Source: Phycisphaerales bacterium (lineage in GTDB: Bacteria; Planctomycetota; Phycisphaerae; Phycisphaerales; SM1A02). Taken from it: a stretch of 45,440 nucleotides of DNA. Within the stretch, counting starts at the first letter, position 1. The number at the start of each line of letters is the position of its first letter. The notes under the pieces are model-generated. The model saw only the letters and a list, made by a program, of their open reading frames with translations, made no database searches and was not told the origin of the DNA. Positions 16,555 through 24,535 of this stretch are shown piece by piece. The stretch is taken from contig JAQWMQ010000044.1 of NCBI GenBank assembly GCA_029246705.1, positions 1 through 45,440 of the forward strand, in the 5' to 3' direction. Both the position numbers and the translations under genes were made by a program.

Positions 16555-17349
16555 TCAGTCGAGCCGGGCCATCGCGGCCTGGAGATCATTCCAGACCTGG
16601 GAGCGCGTTTCCTGGGTGTAGTTACGCAGCAGATAGGCGGGGTGGAAGGTCGGCATGACCGGATACGTCTCATCACCCGCCTGGTACGCACCCCAGATTC
16701 CGCGCAGGTGCGTGATCCCCTTGGGTGACTCCAGAAGCAGTTTGGAAGCCGGCCCACCCAGGGTCACGATCACGCGGGGCTTGATGATCCGGACCTGCTC
16801 GGCAAGGTAGGGACTGCAGGCCTCGATCTCGTGTTCGAGCGGTGTTCGGTTCTTTGGTGGACGACTTTTCAGCACGTTGGCTATGTAGACGTCGTGGCGC
16901 TTGAAGCCCATTGCGAGAATCATCTCCTCGAGCTTCTTGCCGGCTGGGCCGACGAAGGGGCGACCGGTTTGATCCTCCTCGGCACCCGGGGCTTCCCCTA
17001 TGAACATCAGGTCGGCGGTGGCGGACCCCTCGCCGAAGACCGTGTTCTGGTGCCCGGTGGCCGTCGTGCAGTGGGGACATCCGGCATCGTGCTGCCGTCG
17101 AAGTGATTCGAGCCGTTCTTCGGGCGTGTCGCCGTCGGGTGGCGTGATCACCGGCTCGGCCCGGTTGACCGCTTCCCGGTCGGGGGATGAAGTCGGGGCC
17201 GCCTGCCGGATGATCTCGACTTCGGGGTGCTGGACGTCCGGCGGGTCCGAGTGGAGCAGCACCTGGTCGATGCCCAGGAGGTGATCGGTGCGAACGGCAT
17301 GTCGTGCGCGGATCAGTGCTGTTTCGGATGACTCCGTTGGACTGTTCAC
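16555..17349 (-). CDS. Family 4-type uracil-DNA glycosylase
   Basis: A 264-aa DNA-repair enzyme that excises uracil. Residues about 1-80 are an extension of low complexity. The catalytic domain follows, with VFGEG, motif FIGEAPGAEED (residues about 117-126), the GRPFVGPAG block and the C-terminal HPAYLLRN motif. Fe-S ligands Cys91 and Cys94 (CPHC) and Cys178 (EACSPYL) are present. The position normally occupied by the remaining cysteine in family 4 (K-C-RPP) is Ser162 here (LKSRPPKNR; codon AGT), so cluster binding may be altered. The GTG start at 17349 overlaps the EamA gene's stop (GTGA). It is distal in that two-gene operon and ends in a strong terminator. Confidence 0.92.
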   Translation of the reverse strand: MNSPTESSETALIRARHAVRTDHLLGIDQVLLHSDPPDVQHPEVEIIRQAAPTSSPDREAVNRAEPVITPPDGDTPEERLESLRRQHDAGCPHCTTATGHQNTVFGEGSATADLMFIGEAPGAEEDQTGRPFVGPAGKKLEEMILAMGFKRHDVYIANVLKSRPPKNRTPLEHEIEACSPYLAEQVRIIKPRVIVTLGGPASKLLLESPKGITHLRGIWGAYQAGDETYPVMPTFHPAYLLRNYTQETRSQVWNDLQAAMARLD

Positions 17350-18422
17350 GGTGTGAATTCTAGTGATTCGATCGCAGGAGGCAGGCTCTCGGCAGCCTCT
17401 CCACCGCTGGAGGAGCCGAAGGCCAGGATACTCACGCCGATGACCCCGAGAAACGCGCCCAGGATCGCTCTCTTCGTGGGATCGGTGCCCTCGACGAAGC
17501 GGTTGAACGGCAGGATCGCGACCGGCGTGAGCGCCACGATGGTCGCGGTGATCGCCACCTCGATGAGTGCCGCCGAGTAGAGGAAGAAGAAGATCCCGAG
17601 GACCGGGCCGAGGATCGTTCCGATGCCGATCGCGGTCAGCGCGACCATCGGTGACGGTCGGAGCTGGGGGTCTGGTTCCGGTGGAGTTCCTATCCGACGC
17701 CCGAGCAAGCCGGCCCCCACCGCCATGAGCACGATGCTTGCCGCGCCCGCGAGCATGCGCACGTCTTGTGCGATCAGTGGGTCAAGGGGCCCGTCGCCTG
17801 GATCGTCGGATGACGGCATCATGCCGAGCTTGGCGAGGACGTTGCCGATCGAGACCGCGATGACACCGATCATCGCAAGGGTGACGCCCAGTCGCAGGTT
17901 GTGCAGGCTGTTGCGTGGGCGATCCTCCGGCGATGGCTCGTTTCGTTCGGTGATCACCCAGATCACGCCGGCGATGGTCAGGGCCATGCCGACCCAGCCG
18001 AGCATGGTCAGGGGTTCGTCGATGATCGGCCACGCGATCAACGCGGTCGCCATCGGAGCGAGGGTGAGGATCAGGAGGGTCAACCTCGGTCCGATGCGGT
18101 TGAAGGCGGAGAAGATCAGTTGATCACCGATGGCCAGTCCGGTGATGCCTGATATGGCGAGCCACAGGAAACGGTTGTCGCGTGGGAAGGGAAACGGCAC
18201 TCCCGAGAGAAGCCAGACCGAAACCAGCAGCAGTACCAGGGCGATGAGGCTCCTCGACACGTTCACCGTGGTGGTTCCGTAGCGACGCCCTGCCGTCGTG
18301 AACGCGATCGATGTGATGACCCAGCAGGCCATGGACAGGAACGCGGCGGCGAAACCCACCGGGCGATACAACGACTCTTCAGCGGGCAGTGGAATCAATG
18401 CTGTTTCAGCGAGTATCAGCAT
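17346..18422 (-). CDS. EamA/DMT family transporter
   Basis: A 358-aa inner-membrane protein with about ten hydrophobic helices arranged as two homologous EamA halves (for example the helices near GITGLAIGDQLIFSAF and TIVALTPVAILPF). Such proteins carry small metabolites or nucleotide sugars out of or into the cell; the substrate cannot be told. A longer polar loop of about 60 residues (around residues 205-265) contains an acidic and Pro-rich stretch between the halves. ATG 18422 is the start, with no strong ribosome-binding site. Its stop overlaps the UDG start by 4 nt, giving a coupled pair. A terminator hairpin upstream (18457-18489) separates it from the DUF2617-like gene. Confidence 0.9.
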   Translation of the reverse strand: MLILAETALIPLPAEESLYRPVGFAAAFLSMACWVITSIAFTTAGRRYGTTTVNVSRSLIALVLLLVSVWLLSGVPFPFPRDNRFLWLAISGITGLAIGDQLIFSAFNRIGPRLTLLILTLAPMATALIAWPIIDEPLTMLGWVGMALTIAGVIWVITERNEPSPEDRPRNSLHNLRLGVTLAMIGVIAVSIGNVLAKLGMMPSSDDPGDGPLDPLIAQDVRMLAGAASIVLMAVGAGLLGRRIGTPPEPDPQLRPSPMVALTAIGIGTILGPVLGIFFFLYSAALIEVAITATIVALTPVAILPFNRFVEGTDPTKRAILGAFLGVIGVSILAFGSSSGGEAAESLPPAIESLEFTP

Positions 18423-18456
18423 TCTGCGCGAAACCGATCCTTCCGGGATGTGCTTG

Positions 18457-18489
18457 AAAAAAGACAGGCGAGCAATCTGCTCGCCTGTC
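18457..18489 (-). terminator. Intrinsic terminator of the 18540-19121 gene
   Basis: A 12-bp perfect stem (18463-18474 with 18478-18489) and 3-nt loop is followed on the minus strand by six T residues (18462-18457). It lies about 50 nt past the stop of the DUF2617-like gene. Confidence 0.92.
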
Positions 18490-18539
18490 CGGGCTCTTGA
18501 TCATAGGAGATGCCTCGCCTCGAGTGCGAAGCCGGCACC

Positions 18540-19121
18540 CTACTCGTCGGTTTCGGTTTCCTGATCGTCGTTGTTGTCGATCTGGAAGAGGCTCTGGGTG
18601 CGAAGGATCAGGCCGCAGTCCGATCGGAGGTGGTACCCCTGGAGGTGGACCTCCTGCCGGTAGCGTTGCACGTCGAGCAGGGAGAGATTCGGGCGACCAT
18701 TGTCATCGGTCCAGACGGACATGATCGCGTCGGATTCGCGAGCATGCTCGATCATCTCCTTGTAGGTGCTCATGTAGAGGTGATCGGAAAGCGTTTCCGT
18801 CTGCATGCTGGTCATGTAAAGCAGTCGTTTCGAGAAGCGCTCTTCGAAATCCTTCTCGCCTGCACAGGGAAGCGAGGAGACCAGTCCTCGTTCCGGGAGA
18901 TTGTCGGTCTGGTCGATCACAACTTCGCTGACGCATTGGCCGTCGATCTGGAACCGCGCGGCGTGACCACCGCGAAAGATCCATCCTTCAAAATCCATGC
19001 CTTCATTTGAAATGTGCTCTCGACCCTCGATCCCGAAGAACTCGGGATGGAGCGCCTTCCGGTACACGAGCATCGTGTATGACTGCAGCGTTGTCGTTCT
19101 GGATTGGAGGGACATGTTCAT
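18540..19121 (-). CDS. DUF2617-like protein of unknown function
   Basis: A 193-aa cytoplasmic protein with no signal or membrane helix. Segments such as LVYRKALHPEFFGIEGRE near the N-terminus, CVSEVVIDQTDNLPERG in the middle and the repeated beta-strand pattern match what I remember of planctomycete DUF2617 proteins; I could not run a profile search. The C-terminal tail is acidic (DNNDDQETETDE). ATG 19121 was taken as start, though ATG 19115 is an alternative. The gene is monocistronic, with a terminator at 18457-18489 and a long, apparently non-coding upstream region (19122-19689). No function is known. Confidence 0.7.
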   Translation of the reverse strand: MNMSLQSRTTTLQSYTMLVYRKALHPEFFGIEGREHISNEGMDFEGWIFRGGHAARFQIDGQCVSEVVIDQTDNLPERGLVSSLPCAGEKDFEERFSKRLLYMTSMQTETLSDHLYMSTYKEMIEHARESDAIMSVWTDDNGRPNLSLLDVQRYRQEVHLQGYHLRSDCGLILRTQSLFQIDNNDDQETETDE

Positions 19122-19689
19122 TCCTTGGCCGAACTTCCGTGGCCTTTAGTCACCTGGTTCCCAACAACCTTGGAACAGGTGTCCGCCGAAGCGGAATTCG
19201 TACTCTGACCACCGCTTTCACTGCCAAAAGGCAGTGATAACGAAAGTCGCTGGTGCTGGCGTCTACCCGGCGCAGACACACAAGCTTAGGCGGTCGCCGT
19301 CTTCAACGACTGCCTTCGGCAATATGACATCAGCCATATCTGCCAGTACTACTCTTCTCCTCAAGCCACCAGTGCGGGGCGTCGTTCCTGGGTAGGCCTT
19401 CGATTCAATCGATCCGTGCTGCCTCTGCAGCTGGCCGTCCCAACGTCTCCTACTTTTCCTCGTCCTAAAGGTGTGGGTGGCTTTTGGCTTTCTGACCGGG
19501 CGAACCCGGTAACTGAAAGGGGCATTGTCGCTAGATTTGAGTTGAAGACAAGCAGTAAATGGGAAAATCGTATCTTGGTGAGAATCGGCTTTTTCCCTTG
19601 CGTCAGGGCAGGTTTCTGGAGTATTCGGCCCCCCTGAGCCGAGATAGGAGGGGCCGGGGTGGAACCCCTTGGTGGCAGGCAGGATGTGG
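19122..19689. other. Long intergenic region with several hairpins
   Basis: A gap of about 570 bp between divergent genes, with no convincing coding sequence. Hairpins include 19151-19181 (CACCTG-TTCC against GGAA-CAGGTG), 19219-19236 (CACTGCC-AAAA-GGCAGTG), and 19488-19519 (CTTTC..ACCGGG-CGAA-CCCGGT..GAAAG). A C/G-rich stem also occurs around 19627-19656. It could hold a long mRNA leader for either neighbour or an unrecognised small RNA. I could not match it to tmRNA, 6S, SRP RNA or a known riboswitch. Confidence 0.4.
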
Positions 19690-21576
19690 ATGCCAGATAT
19701 TCGCGACCGAGTTCGAATGTTGTTTCCAGGTGGCAGACGTGGCCTGCCTCTGGAATCGTTGCGTGCTGTGCTGAGCCCTGTTTTCAACCAGGGCACATCG
19801 GGTGAGCTCCTGGAATTGGGCCGAGCCCTCCTGGGCTCTGGGGAGCCCCAGGCGGTCACCATGGGGCTTGAAGCCCTGGGACGGGCGAATCCATCACGGG
19901 TCCTGCGCAACGACGACGATCTCGACGCCCTCACCAGCAGGTCCGGGGATCTGGGGGTAGTCGAGTTCGATGTGTCCAGCCTTGCCGTGGCCTGGCCAAG
20001 GATCCCCTCTCGGTACCACGGCGATGCACTCATGCTGTGTGCTGGTTGCGACCGCGCCGAGGGGTACGACTTCGTCTTGAATGAACTGACTGCAGGTACC
20101 GACTGGACCGAGTTGGCTTCGACCCTGTTGCTCTGGCGGGCATCAGTACTCCAGGGTGGCCCGAGCCAGAAGAGATCCTTGCTTGAAGCTGCGCTGATCC
20201 AGGCGATGGAGCACTGGGATCTTCACCAGCTGAAGCCGGTGCTGACCGCTGCGGCGATTCTCGCACCAACGGCTTCCGCTCCCCTTTCCGAACGACTTGA
20301 AGATCGTGAGGCACCCGGGAGCAAGGCGCTCAGACGTCATGTTCGTCAGTCAGCCGATGATGCGGTCCGCCTGCGACTGGTCCGACTGCTTGGTGTTCGC
20401 GGTCTCGCGGAATCCGCGATCAACGGACTCGAGGACCTGCGCGGATCACAACTCGACGGCGTGCTGTCTCGTGATGGATGCCTGCTTGCGGCACCCGGTC
20501 GCATGCGTCGACTGGCACGTTCTCGGCTCGGGGTGCGACTGGCGGGACGTCTGTCGGGTCGAATACCGATGCCGGTCACCACCGCTCGTTCGCTCTCTCG
20601 CGTTCTTGCGCGCTGCTTGAAGAACCCGGATCAACTCGCCAGGAAACTCGGTTGCCTTGCGAATCATCCGGACCGGCTTGCCGGAATCCTGGCGACCGCG
20701 GAACTGATTCGACTGCCTGTGAATCAACCTGCACGCAATGAGGTCCTTGAGGAACTCTCGCACTCGGCGTCTGAGTCCACGGTGGCTCGACTTGCGGGCT
20801 CGGCCGGGGACGGTTTCCCCGTCATGAAGGCATTTCGAACGATCCAGGCCTTCGCCGCCTCCCTCGAGAGCGCTCCGCCCTGGCGATGTGCGTCGTATTC
20901 GCTTGTCCATCACGACCGGGATCCCGACGCGCTTGCCCATGTTCTCCGGACGACCCTCCAGGCGGGATCGATCCGGGCGCGAATGGCTGCCCTTGAGGTG
21001 ATCGACCGTCGTCGGCTGGTGCCGAGCTTCGAACGGGAGATCATCGAGCTTGTCTCGTTGCCTGCCCGTGGTGGTTCGATCGCGATCGCATCGAGGGCGC
21101 TCGGTCTCCTGTCCCTGGGGCCCACTGGTCGCAGTGCGCGGATCATCGTGCGCTCACTTGCCAGCATTCATCCGGAACTGCAGGTGCGAGCACTCGAGGC
21201 GGCCACCAGCCCGAAGGCGACCCCTGCCGTCCAGACTGGTTGCGCTCTCGTGGACGAGGCGCTGCTGGAGCGGCTTGCCAGGGCTGCCGACCGACGCGTT
21301 CGAGCTGGTGCGCTCCGGGCGCTTGAACATCGCTCGCACGTGCATGCCCGGCGAGTCGTCGAGGCGTTGCTTGTCGACGAGGACCTTGAACATCGCCTGA
21401 GCGGACTGGACGGGGTCCGTGCCACCGCCGACCCGAGCCTGCGCTCTTCGGTTCTTCGCATGATGGAACGTGAAGACCAGCAGGTCGTCATGGTCGAAGG
21501 TCGCGATGTCCTGAAGTTTCTCGAGTCACGCGGGCCCACGAAGAGGCAACCAAGTTCGGTGGAGGTCATCTCATGA
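19690..21576 (+). CDS. Large helical-repeat (HEAT-like) protein of unknown function
   Basis: A 628-aa protein, Arg- and Leu-rich, built of short helix pairs with repeated patterns such as VRLRLVRLLGVRGLAESA and VRAGALRALEHRSHVHARR. These suggest HEAT/armadillo-type repeats, most clearly in the last 200 residues. No signal peptide, membrane helix or catalytic motif was recognised. The start is ambiguous: ATG 19690 has AGG 6 nt upstream, ATG 19684 and TTG 19669 are also possible. Its stop overlaps the next gene's start (ATGA at 21573-21576), so the two are translationally coupled and likely act together, perhaps as a membrane-anchored complex (inference). Confidence 0.8.
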   Translation: MPDIRDRVRMLFPGGRRGLPLESLRAVLSPVFNQGTSGELLELGRALLGSGEPQAVTMGLEALGRANPSRVLRNDDDLDALTSRSGDLGVVEFDVSSLAVAWPRIPSRYHGDALMLCAGCDRAEGYDFVLNELTAGTDWTELASTLLLWRASVLQGGPSQKRSLLEAALIQAMEHWDLHQLKPVLTAAAILAPTASAPLSERLEDREAPGSKALRRHVRQSADDAVRLRLVRLLGVRGLAESAINGLEDLRGSQLDGVLSRDGCLLAAPGRMRRLARSRLGVRLAGRLSGRIPMPVTTARSLSRVLARCLKNPDQLARKLGCLANHPDRLAGILATAELIRLPVNQPARNEVLEELSHSASESTVARLAGSAGDGFPVMKAFRTIQAFAASLESAPPWRCASYSLVHHDRDPDALAHVLRTTLQAGSIRARMAALEVIDRRRLVPSFEREIIELVSLPARGGSIAIASRALGLLSLGPTGRSARIIVRSLASIHPELQVRALEAATSPKATPAVQTGCALVDEALLERLARAADRRVRAGALRALEHRSHVHARRVVEALLVDEDLEHRLSGLDGVRATADPSLRSSVLRMMEREDQQVVMVEGRDVLKFLESRGPTKRQPSSVEVIS

Positions 21577-21902
21577 TCGACGGGCCTTCAATGCTCATCG
21601 TCGCGGGGCTGCTCCTGCTGGTGCTCCTGCTGGTAACACAGGCGCTGAAGCGTGGCTGGTTCTCCATCCAGCCGACCATCCGCGGTGCACGGGGCCGACT
21701 CGAGCGCGGCCTCGGTCTTGGTTTTCGCGACCGCCGACTGCTGCAGCGGCTCGCTCGTGCGAACGCGATCGAGGATCGAGCATCCCTGCTCCTGGGTGAA
21801 GGCTGCTTCGAGGAGGCGGTGCGACGTTTCGAACCTTCCGAGGATGAACTGGCTCGAATCGAGTCGGTCCGTCAGCGAATCCACGGTGGCGGACCCATCT
21901 GA
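21573..21902 (+). CDS. Small single-pass membrane protein
   Basis: A 109-aa protein with one N-terminal transmembrane helix (residues about 7-25, MLIVAGLLLLVLLLVTQAL) followed by a basic, helical cytoplasmic part (RDRRLLQRLARANAIED) and an acidic C-terminus. No family is recognised. It overlaps the helical-repeat gene by 4 nt (ATGA), so the proteins are probably partners. A terminator-like hairpin lies downstream (21921-21950), between this gene and convergent rnpB. Confidence 0.75.
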   Translation: MIDGPSMLIVAGLLLLVLLLVTQALKRGWFSIQPTIRGARGRLERGLGLGFRDRRLLQRLARANAIEDRASLLLGEGCFEEAVRRFEPSEDELARIESVRQRIHGGGPI

Positions 21903-21920
21903 GCCATGACCTGAGCAACG

Positions 21921-21950
21921 ACACGACGGGCCCCGAAGGACCCGTCGTGC
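21921..21950. terminator. Bidirectional terminator-like hairpin between two convergent transcripts
   Basis: The stem pairs CACGACGGG-CC (from 21922) with the complementary arm ending at 21949, with GAAG in the loop. It is placed between the end of the small membrane-protein gene and the 3' end of rnpB. There is no T-run. Confidence 0.6.
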
Positions 21951-21954
21951 TGGT

Positions 21955-22368
21955 TGCAAGTGGACTGTAAGCCGAGTTTTGTGACGACGCGAACGCCGCG
22001 GTGATCATTTCTCTTGAGTCGCCGTTGCCGACGACCTCCGGATCAACCCACGGTCAAGCCGTGGATGAACCCATGCTCGCGACCCGCCCCACCCGCGGAC
22101 CACGGGAACGCCGGTCACCCGACGAAGGGACTGCTTGCGATTGCACGCGGTGGGGTTTGCCGTGCCTCGTCCGTCACCGGACGAGCGGTGCGCTCTTACC
22201 GCACCTTTTCACCCTTGCCGCCCGTCGAGACGGGGTAGGCGGTCTGTTCTCTGTGGCACTTTCCCTGGCTCGCAACCGGAGCCGGTGGGTGTTGCCCATC
22301 ACCGTGTCCTGTCGTGCTCGGACTTTCCTCTGCCCCGGCAATGCCGGAACAGCGATCACCCGTCCACC
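21955..22368 (-). ncRNA. rnpB: RNase P RNA (bacterial type A)
   Basis: The catalytic RNA of RNase P, which matures tRNA 5' ends. On the minus strand it has the 5' P4 signature AGAGGAAAGTCCGAGC (around 22317-22332), the GCGGTAAGAGCGCACCGC block (around 22187-22204), and the 3' signature ACAAAACTCGGCTTA (around 21967-21981). P1 pairs GGTGGAC (22368-22362) with GTCCACT (21965-21959), and P2 pairs GGTGATC with GATCACC. The 5' end is set by P1 and by a TATACT box ending 6 nt upstream. The 3' end is approximate. A terminator-like hairpin (21921-21950) follows. Confidence 0.95.
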
Positions 22369-22374
22369 GTGATG

Positions 22375-22380
22375 AGTATA
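22375..22380 (-). promoter_or_regulatory. -10 box of rnpB
   Basis: TATACT on the minus strand lies 6 nt before the predicted first base of RNase P RNA (22368). A -35 element at standard spacing is not obvious (a TTGACC lies 24 nt upstream, too far). Confidence 0.65.
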
Positions 22381-22441
22381 CGGAAACACAGTTGTCTCGA
22401 TCGAGGTCAAATTCATCGAGTGGTCTCGTTAGACTCTGGAC

Positions 22442-23455
22442 ATGTCTTCAGGCCCCACACGACCATCCCAGGACCACTCGGTCTCGTCCGAAGAACCCAA
22501 TGCGCGCCCCCTGGCGCTCTGGGGTTCCGCCCGAACGGCCACCTATCTGTCGGAGGGTGTGCGTCAAAGCGGGCTCGAGGTTTCAGCGGTCGGTGGGGTC
22601 GATGATTCCACGCGACGCCTGATCGCCCCGGATTTCGACGGCGAGGGCTACGACGATCCTCGCGGCGGCCTCCAGGCCAGCGACGTGGACTGCCTGGTCT
22701 GTGCGGATGTGAACCTTGACCCGGCTCCCCACCTCAAGGCGGGCAGGCTGCTCGGCAGCCTCGAACCGCTGACGCGGGTTGTCGACAGTGCGTCCCAGCC
22801 GGAGCTGCTTGGCGAATTCACGAGATCGACCGGTTTCAAGGCGGCTGAACAGATTCTCGAGTCCTTCGGGCCGATCGCATCCATTCAGGTGGTCAGTCAC
22901 TGCGGCCAGGGCCAGGGCACCCTTCATGCCAGGCTGCACGATGCGATGCGGATCCTGGAGAGGATGTGCGGGGCACTGGAAATGGTTGATGCCATGCTGG
23001 TCGGTCCGCTCGCGGGGCAGTCACGCGATCCGGTCAATGCCCACATCGAAGCCATTCCGGAATCGGTCCGGGATCTCACCGGACACCTGGGCATTCTCGT
23101 GCGGCACGAACCACGCGCGGTGGGGATGATCTCGGTGAGCGACCAGACCAGCTGGGAACGCTCGGTTCGACTGCTGGGCGTCGGTGGCACGATCGAAGTC
23201 GATGAACTGGGCGTCTCCTGGATCGATCCCTCCGGACGGGCCATCGAAAACCGTACGCTGCTGGAGGATCCATTCGACCAGGCCTGCCAGCAACTCGCAG
23301 GCGAACTTCGGGACCTGGTCGCCACGCCTCGAAGACTGCCCATGACCGAACCGACCATTCGAACCCAGGCGGCCTGCGAGGCCGTTCGGTTGAGTTGTCG
23401 GACCCGCGCGCCGGAATGGGTCGGCAAGGCACGAGAGTTGATCGAACGCATGTGA
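22442..23455 (+). CDS. Gfo/Idh/MocA-like putative oxidoreductase
   Basis: A 337-aa protein. An N-terminal Ser/Pro-rich leader of about 20 residues precedes a Rossmann-like start (LALWGSARTATYLSEGV, residues 24-40), but the usual GxGxxG is replaced by WGSART, so nucleotide binding is doubtful. The C-terminal half has beta-sheet strands such as GMISVSDQTSWERSVRLLG resembling the Gfo/Idh/MocA substrate domain. It could be a non-catalytic relative of that family. ATG 22442 was taken as the start; only a weak GGA precedes it. The gene is divergent from rnpB and convergent with rplU. Its function is unknown. Confidence 0.6.
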   Translation: MSSGPTRPSQDHSVSSEEPNARPLALWGSARTATYLSEGVRQSGLEVSAVGGVDDSTRRLIAPDFDGEGYDDPRGGLQASDVDCLVCADVNLDPAPHLKAGRLLGSLEPLTRVVDSASQPELLGEFTRSTGFKAAEQILESFGPIASIQVVSHCGQGQGTLHARLHDAMRILERMCGALEMVDAMLVGPLAGQSRDPVNAHIEAIPESVRDLTGHLGILVRHEPRAVGMISVSDQTSWERSVRLLGVGGTIEVDELGVSWIDPSGRAIENRTLLEDPFDQACQQLAGELRDLVATPRRLPMTEPTIRTQAACEAVRLSCRTRAPEWVGKARELIERM

Positions 23456-23511
23456 CAACGCCCGAACCGCGCGCGTTCAGGCATTCGAAGCAGGTCGTTG
23501 GATCAGGTGCG

Positions 23512-23826
23512 TCAGCCCTCGATCGAGGAGATCTTCACCCGGAGATACTGCTGACGGTGTCCGATCTTGCGTCGATAGCCCTTGCGACGCTTGTACTTGA
23601 TCACGTGAAGCTTCTCGCCGAGGATCTCGTCGAGCAGCTCGGCCGTGACCTTGGCACCAGCCAGGTACGGATGTCCGAGACGTGCAGCGCCTTCACCCTC
23701 ACCAATGGCGAGGACTCGGTCGAACACGATGGTGTCCTTGTCGTCCCGTTCACGAGGATCGATCTCGACGATGTCTCCTTCAGAGACCTTCAGTTGTGAT
23801 CCACTGTCTTCGATGATCGCGTACAC
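23512..23826 (-). CDS. rplU: 50S ribosomal protein L21
   Basis: A 104-aa 23S rRNA-binding protein of the large subunit. The start is GTG 23826 (VYAIIEDSGSQLKV, the canonical L21 opening, read as Met), with GAGGAG 8 nt upstream. The C-terminal segment KYKRRKGYRRKIGHRQQY is the typical basic L21 signature. The frame is open further upstream to 24108, but that part is not L21 and lies behind the ribosome-binding site. rpmA (L27), usually next to rplU, is absent here: the region downstream is convergent with the 22442 gene. Confidence 0.96.
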   Translation of the reverse strand: MYAIIEDSGSQLKVSEGDIVEIDPRERDDKDTIVFDRVLAIGEGEGAARLGHPYLAGAKVTAELLDEILGEKLHVIKYKRRKGYRRKIGHRQQYLRVKISSIEG

Positions 23827-23929
23827 GGTCGGCTCCTCGTACGTCTGGCAGTTCCGTTCCTCACCGACGGCACGCCGGGGGAATCGGGCAGAGTAGCGGG
23901 TAAACCTGATCTGCTCAAGGGGCCGAGGC

Positions 23930-24535
23930 TCAATGGGTCGCCTGAAGCTCTCCCCAGGGCCATTCCCGTCCCAGTTGCTTGCTGGCTTCCCGCCATGAAT
24001 TGCACCTGCTGCAGGTGCCACAAGGGTTGGGACAGCCACCATCGCAGGGCCAGGATGCACCCAGGGGGGCCCCCAGGTCGAAGGCCATGTCCAGGATCTG
24101 GGTCTCATCCAGATCGATCAAGGGGGTGTCGATGGGCCTTGGTTCGGTTCCAGTGGCCAGGGCACAGGCCTTGGCGAGATGCTGGGCCTCCTCGAGACGC
24201 GCGGCCACCGCATCTGGGTCGGGCCCGCAGCGGATCGGCCAGACGATGAACTCGTCCGGCCCTGAATTGAGAAGCCCGTCGATCAGGGTCTGGATCGAGT
24301 GCGGATGGGTACCGACCCCCTTCCCCTCTTCGAGGTCCACCTCAAGGAGGGAAGCCTGGCGACGAGCGCATTCCTCCATGCGGATGCCGTTGGGGTGGTC
24401 GGTGCGGATGTGGCGGATCCGTATGCCCGATGTGAATTCCTGCTCGAGGATCGTGCAGCAGAGCAGGGATTCCACGTCGCCGTTTCCGAGCAGGAGCGGT
24501 GTTTTCTTGGTTCCGGTTCGTGCGGTCGTGGTCAT
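23930..24535 (-). CDS. QueC-like protein with degraded ATP-binding loop
   Basis: A 201-aa protein resembling 7-cyano-7-deazaguanine synthase (QueC/ExsB). The C-terminal zinc site has the family pattern Cys164-x7-Cys172-x2-Cys175-x2-Cys178, within PLIDLDETQILDMAFDLGAP to GTCSRC. The N-terminal PP-loop, SGGLDS in QueC, is replaced by GNGDVES (residues 17-23), so ATP pyrophosphatase activity is doubtful. No queD/queE is nearby. The start ATG 24535 shares ATGA with the stop of the upstream aminotransferase gene, so translation is coupled. It may be a non-catalytic or differently catalytic paralogue of QueC; the function is unknown. Confidence 0.75.
   Translation of the reverse strand: MTTTARTGTKKTPLLLGNGDVESLLCCTILEQEFTSGIRIRHIRTDHPNGIRMEECARRQASLLEVDLEEGKGVGTHPHSIQTLIDGLLNSGPDEFIVWPIRCGPDPDAVAARLEEAQHLAKACALATGTEPRPIDTPLIDLDETQILDMAFDLGAPLGASWPCDGGCPNPCGTCSRCNSWREASKQLGREWPWGELQATH

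Noticed and set aside
19263-19337. 24-codon frame in the structured gap (MADVILPKAVV-type)
   Set aside because: No good ribosome-binding site and no similarity; too short to support.
19122-19689. tmRNA, 6S RNA, SRP RNA or riboswitch
   Set aside because: The expected signature sequences (tmRNA ends and tag, SRP GGAA loop) were not found.
19263-20033. 256-aa reading frame on the minus strand
   Set aside because: Most of it lies opposite the helical-repeat gene, and the remainder is low-complexity without domain similarity.
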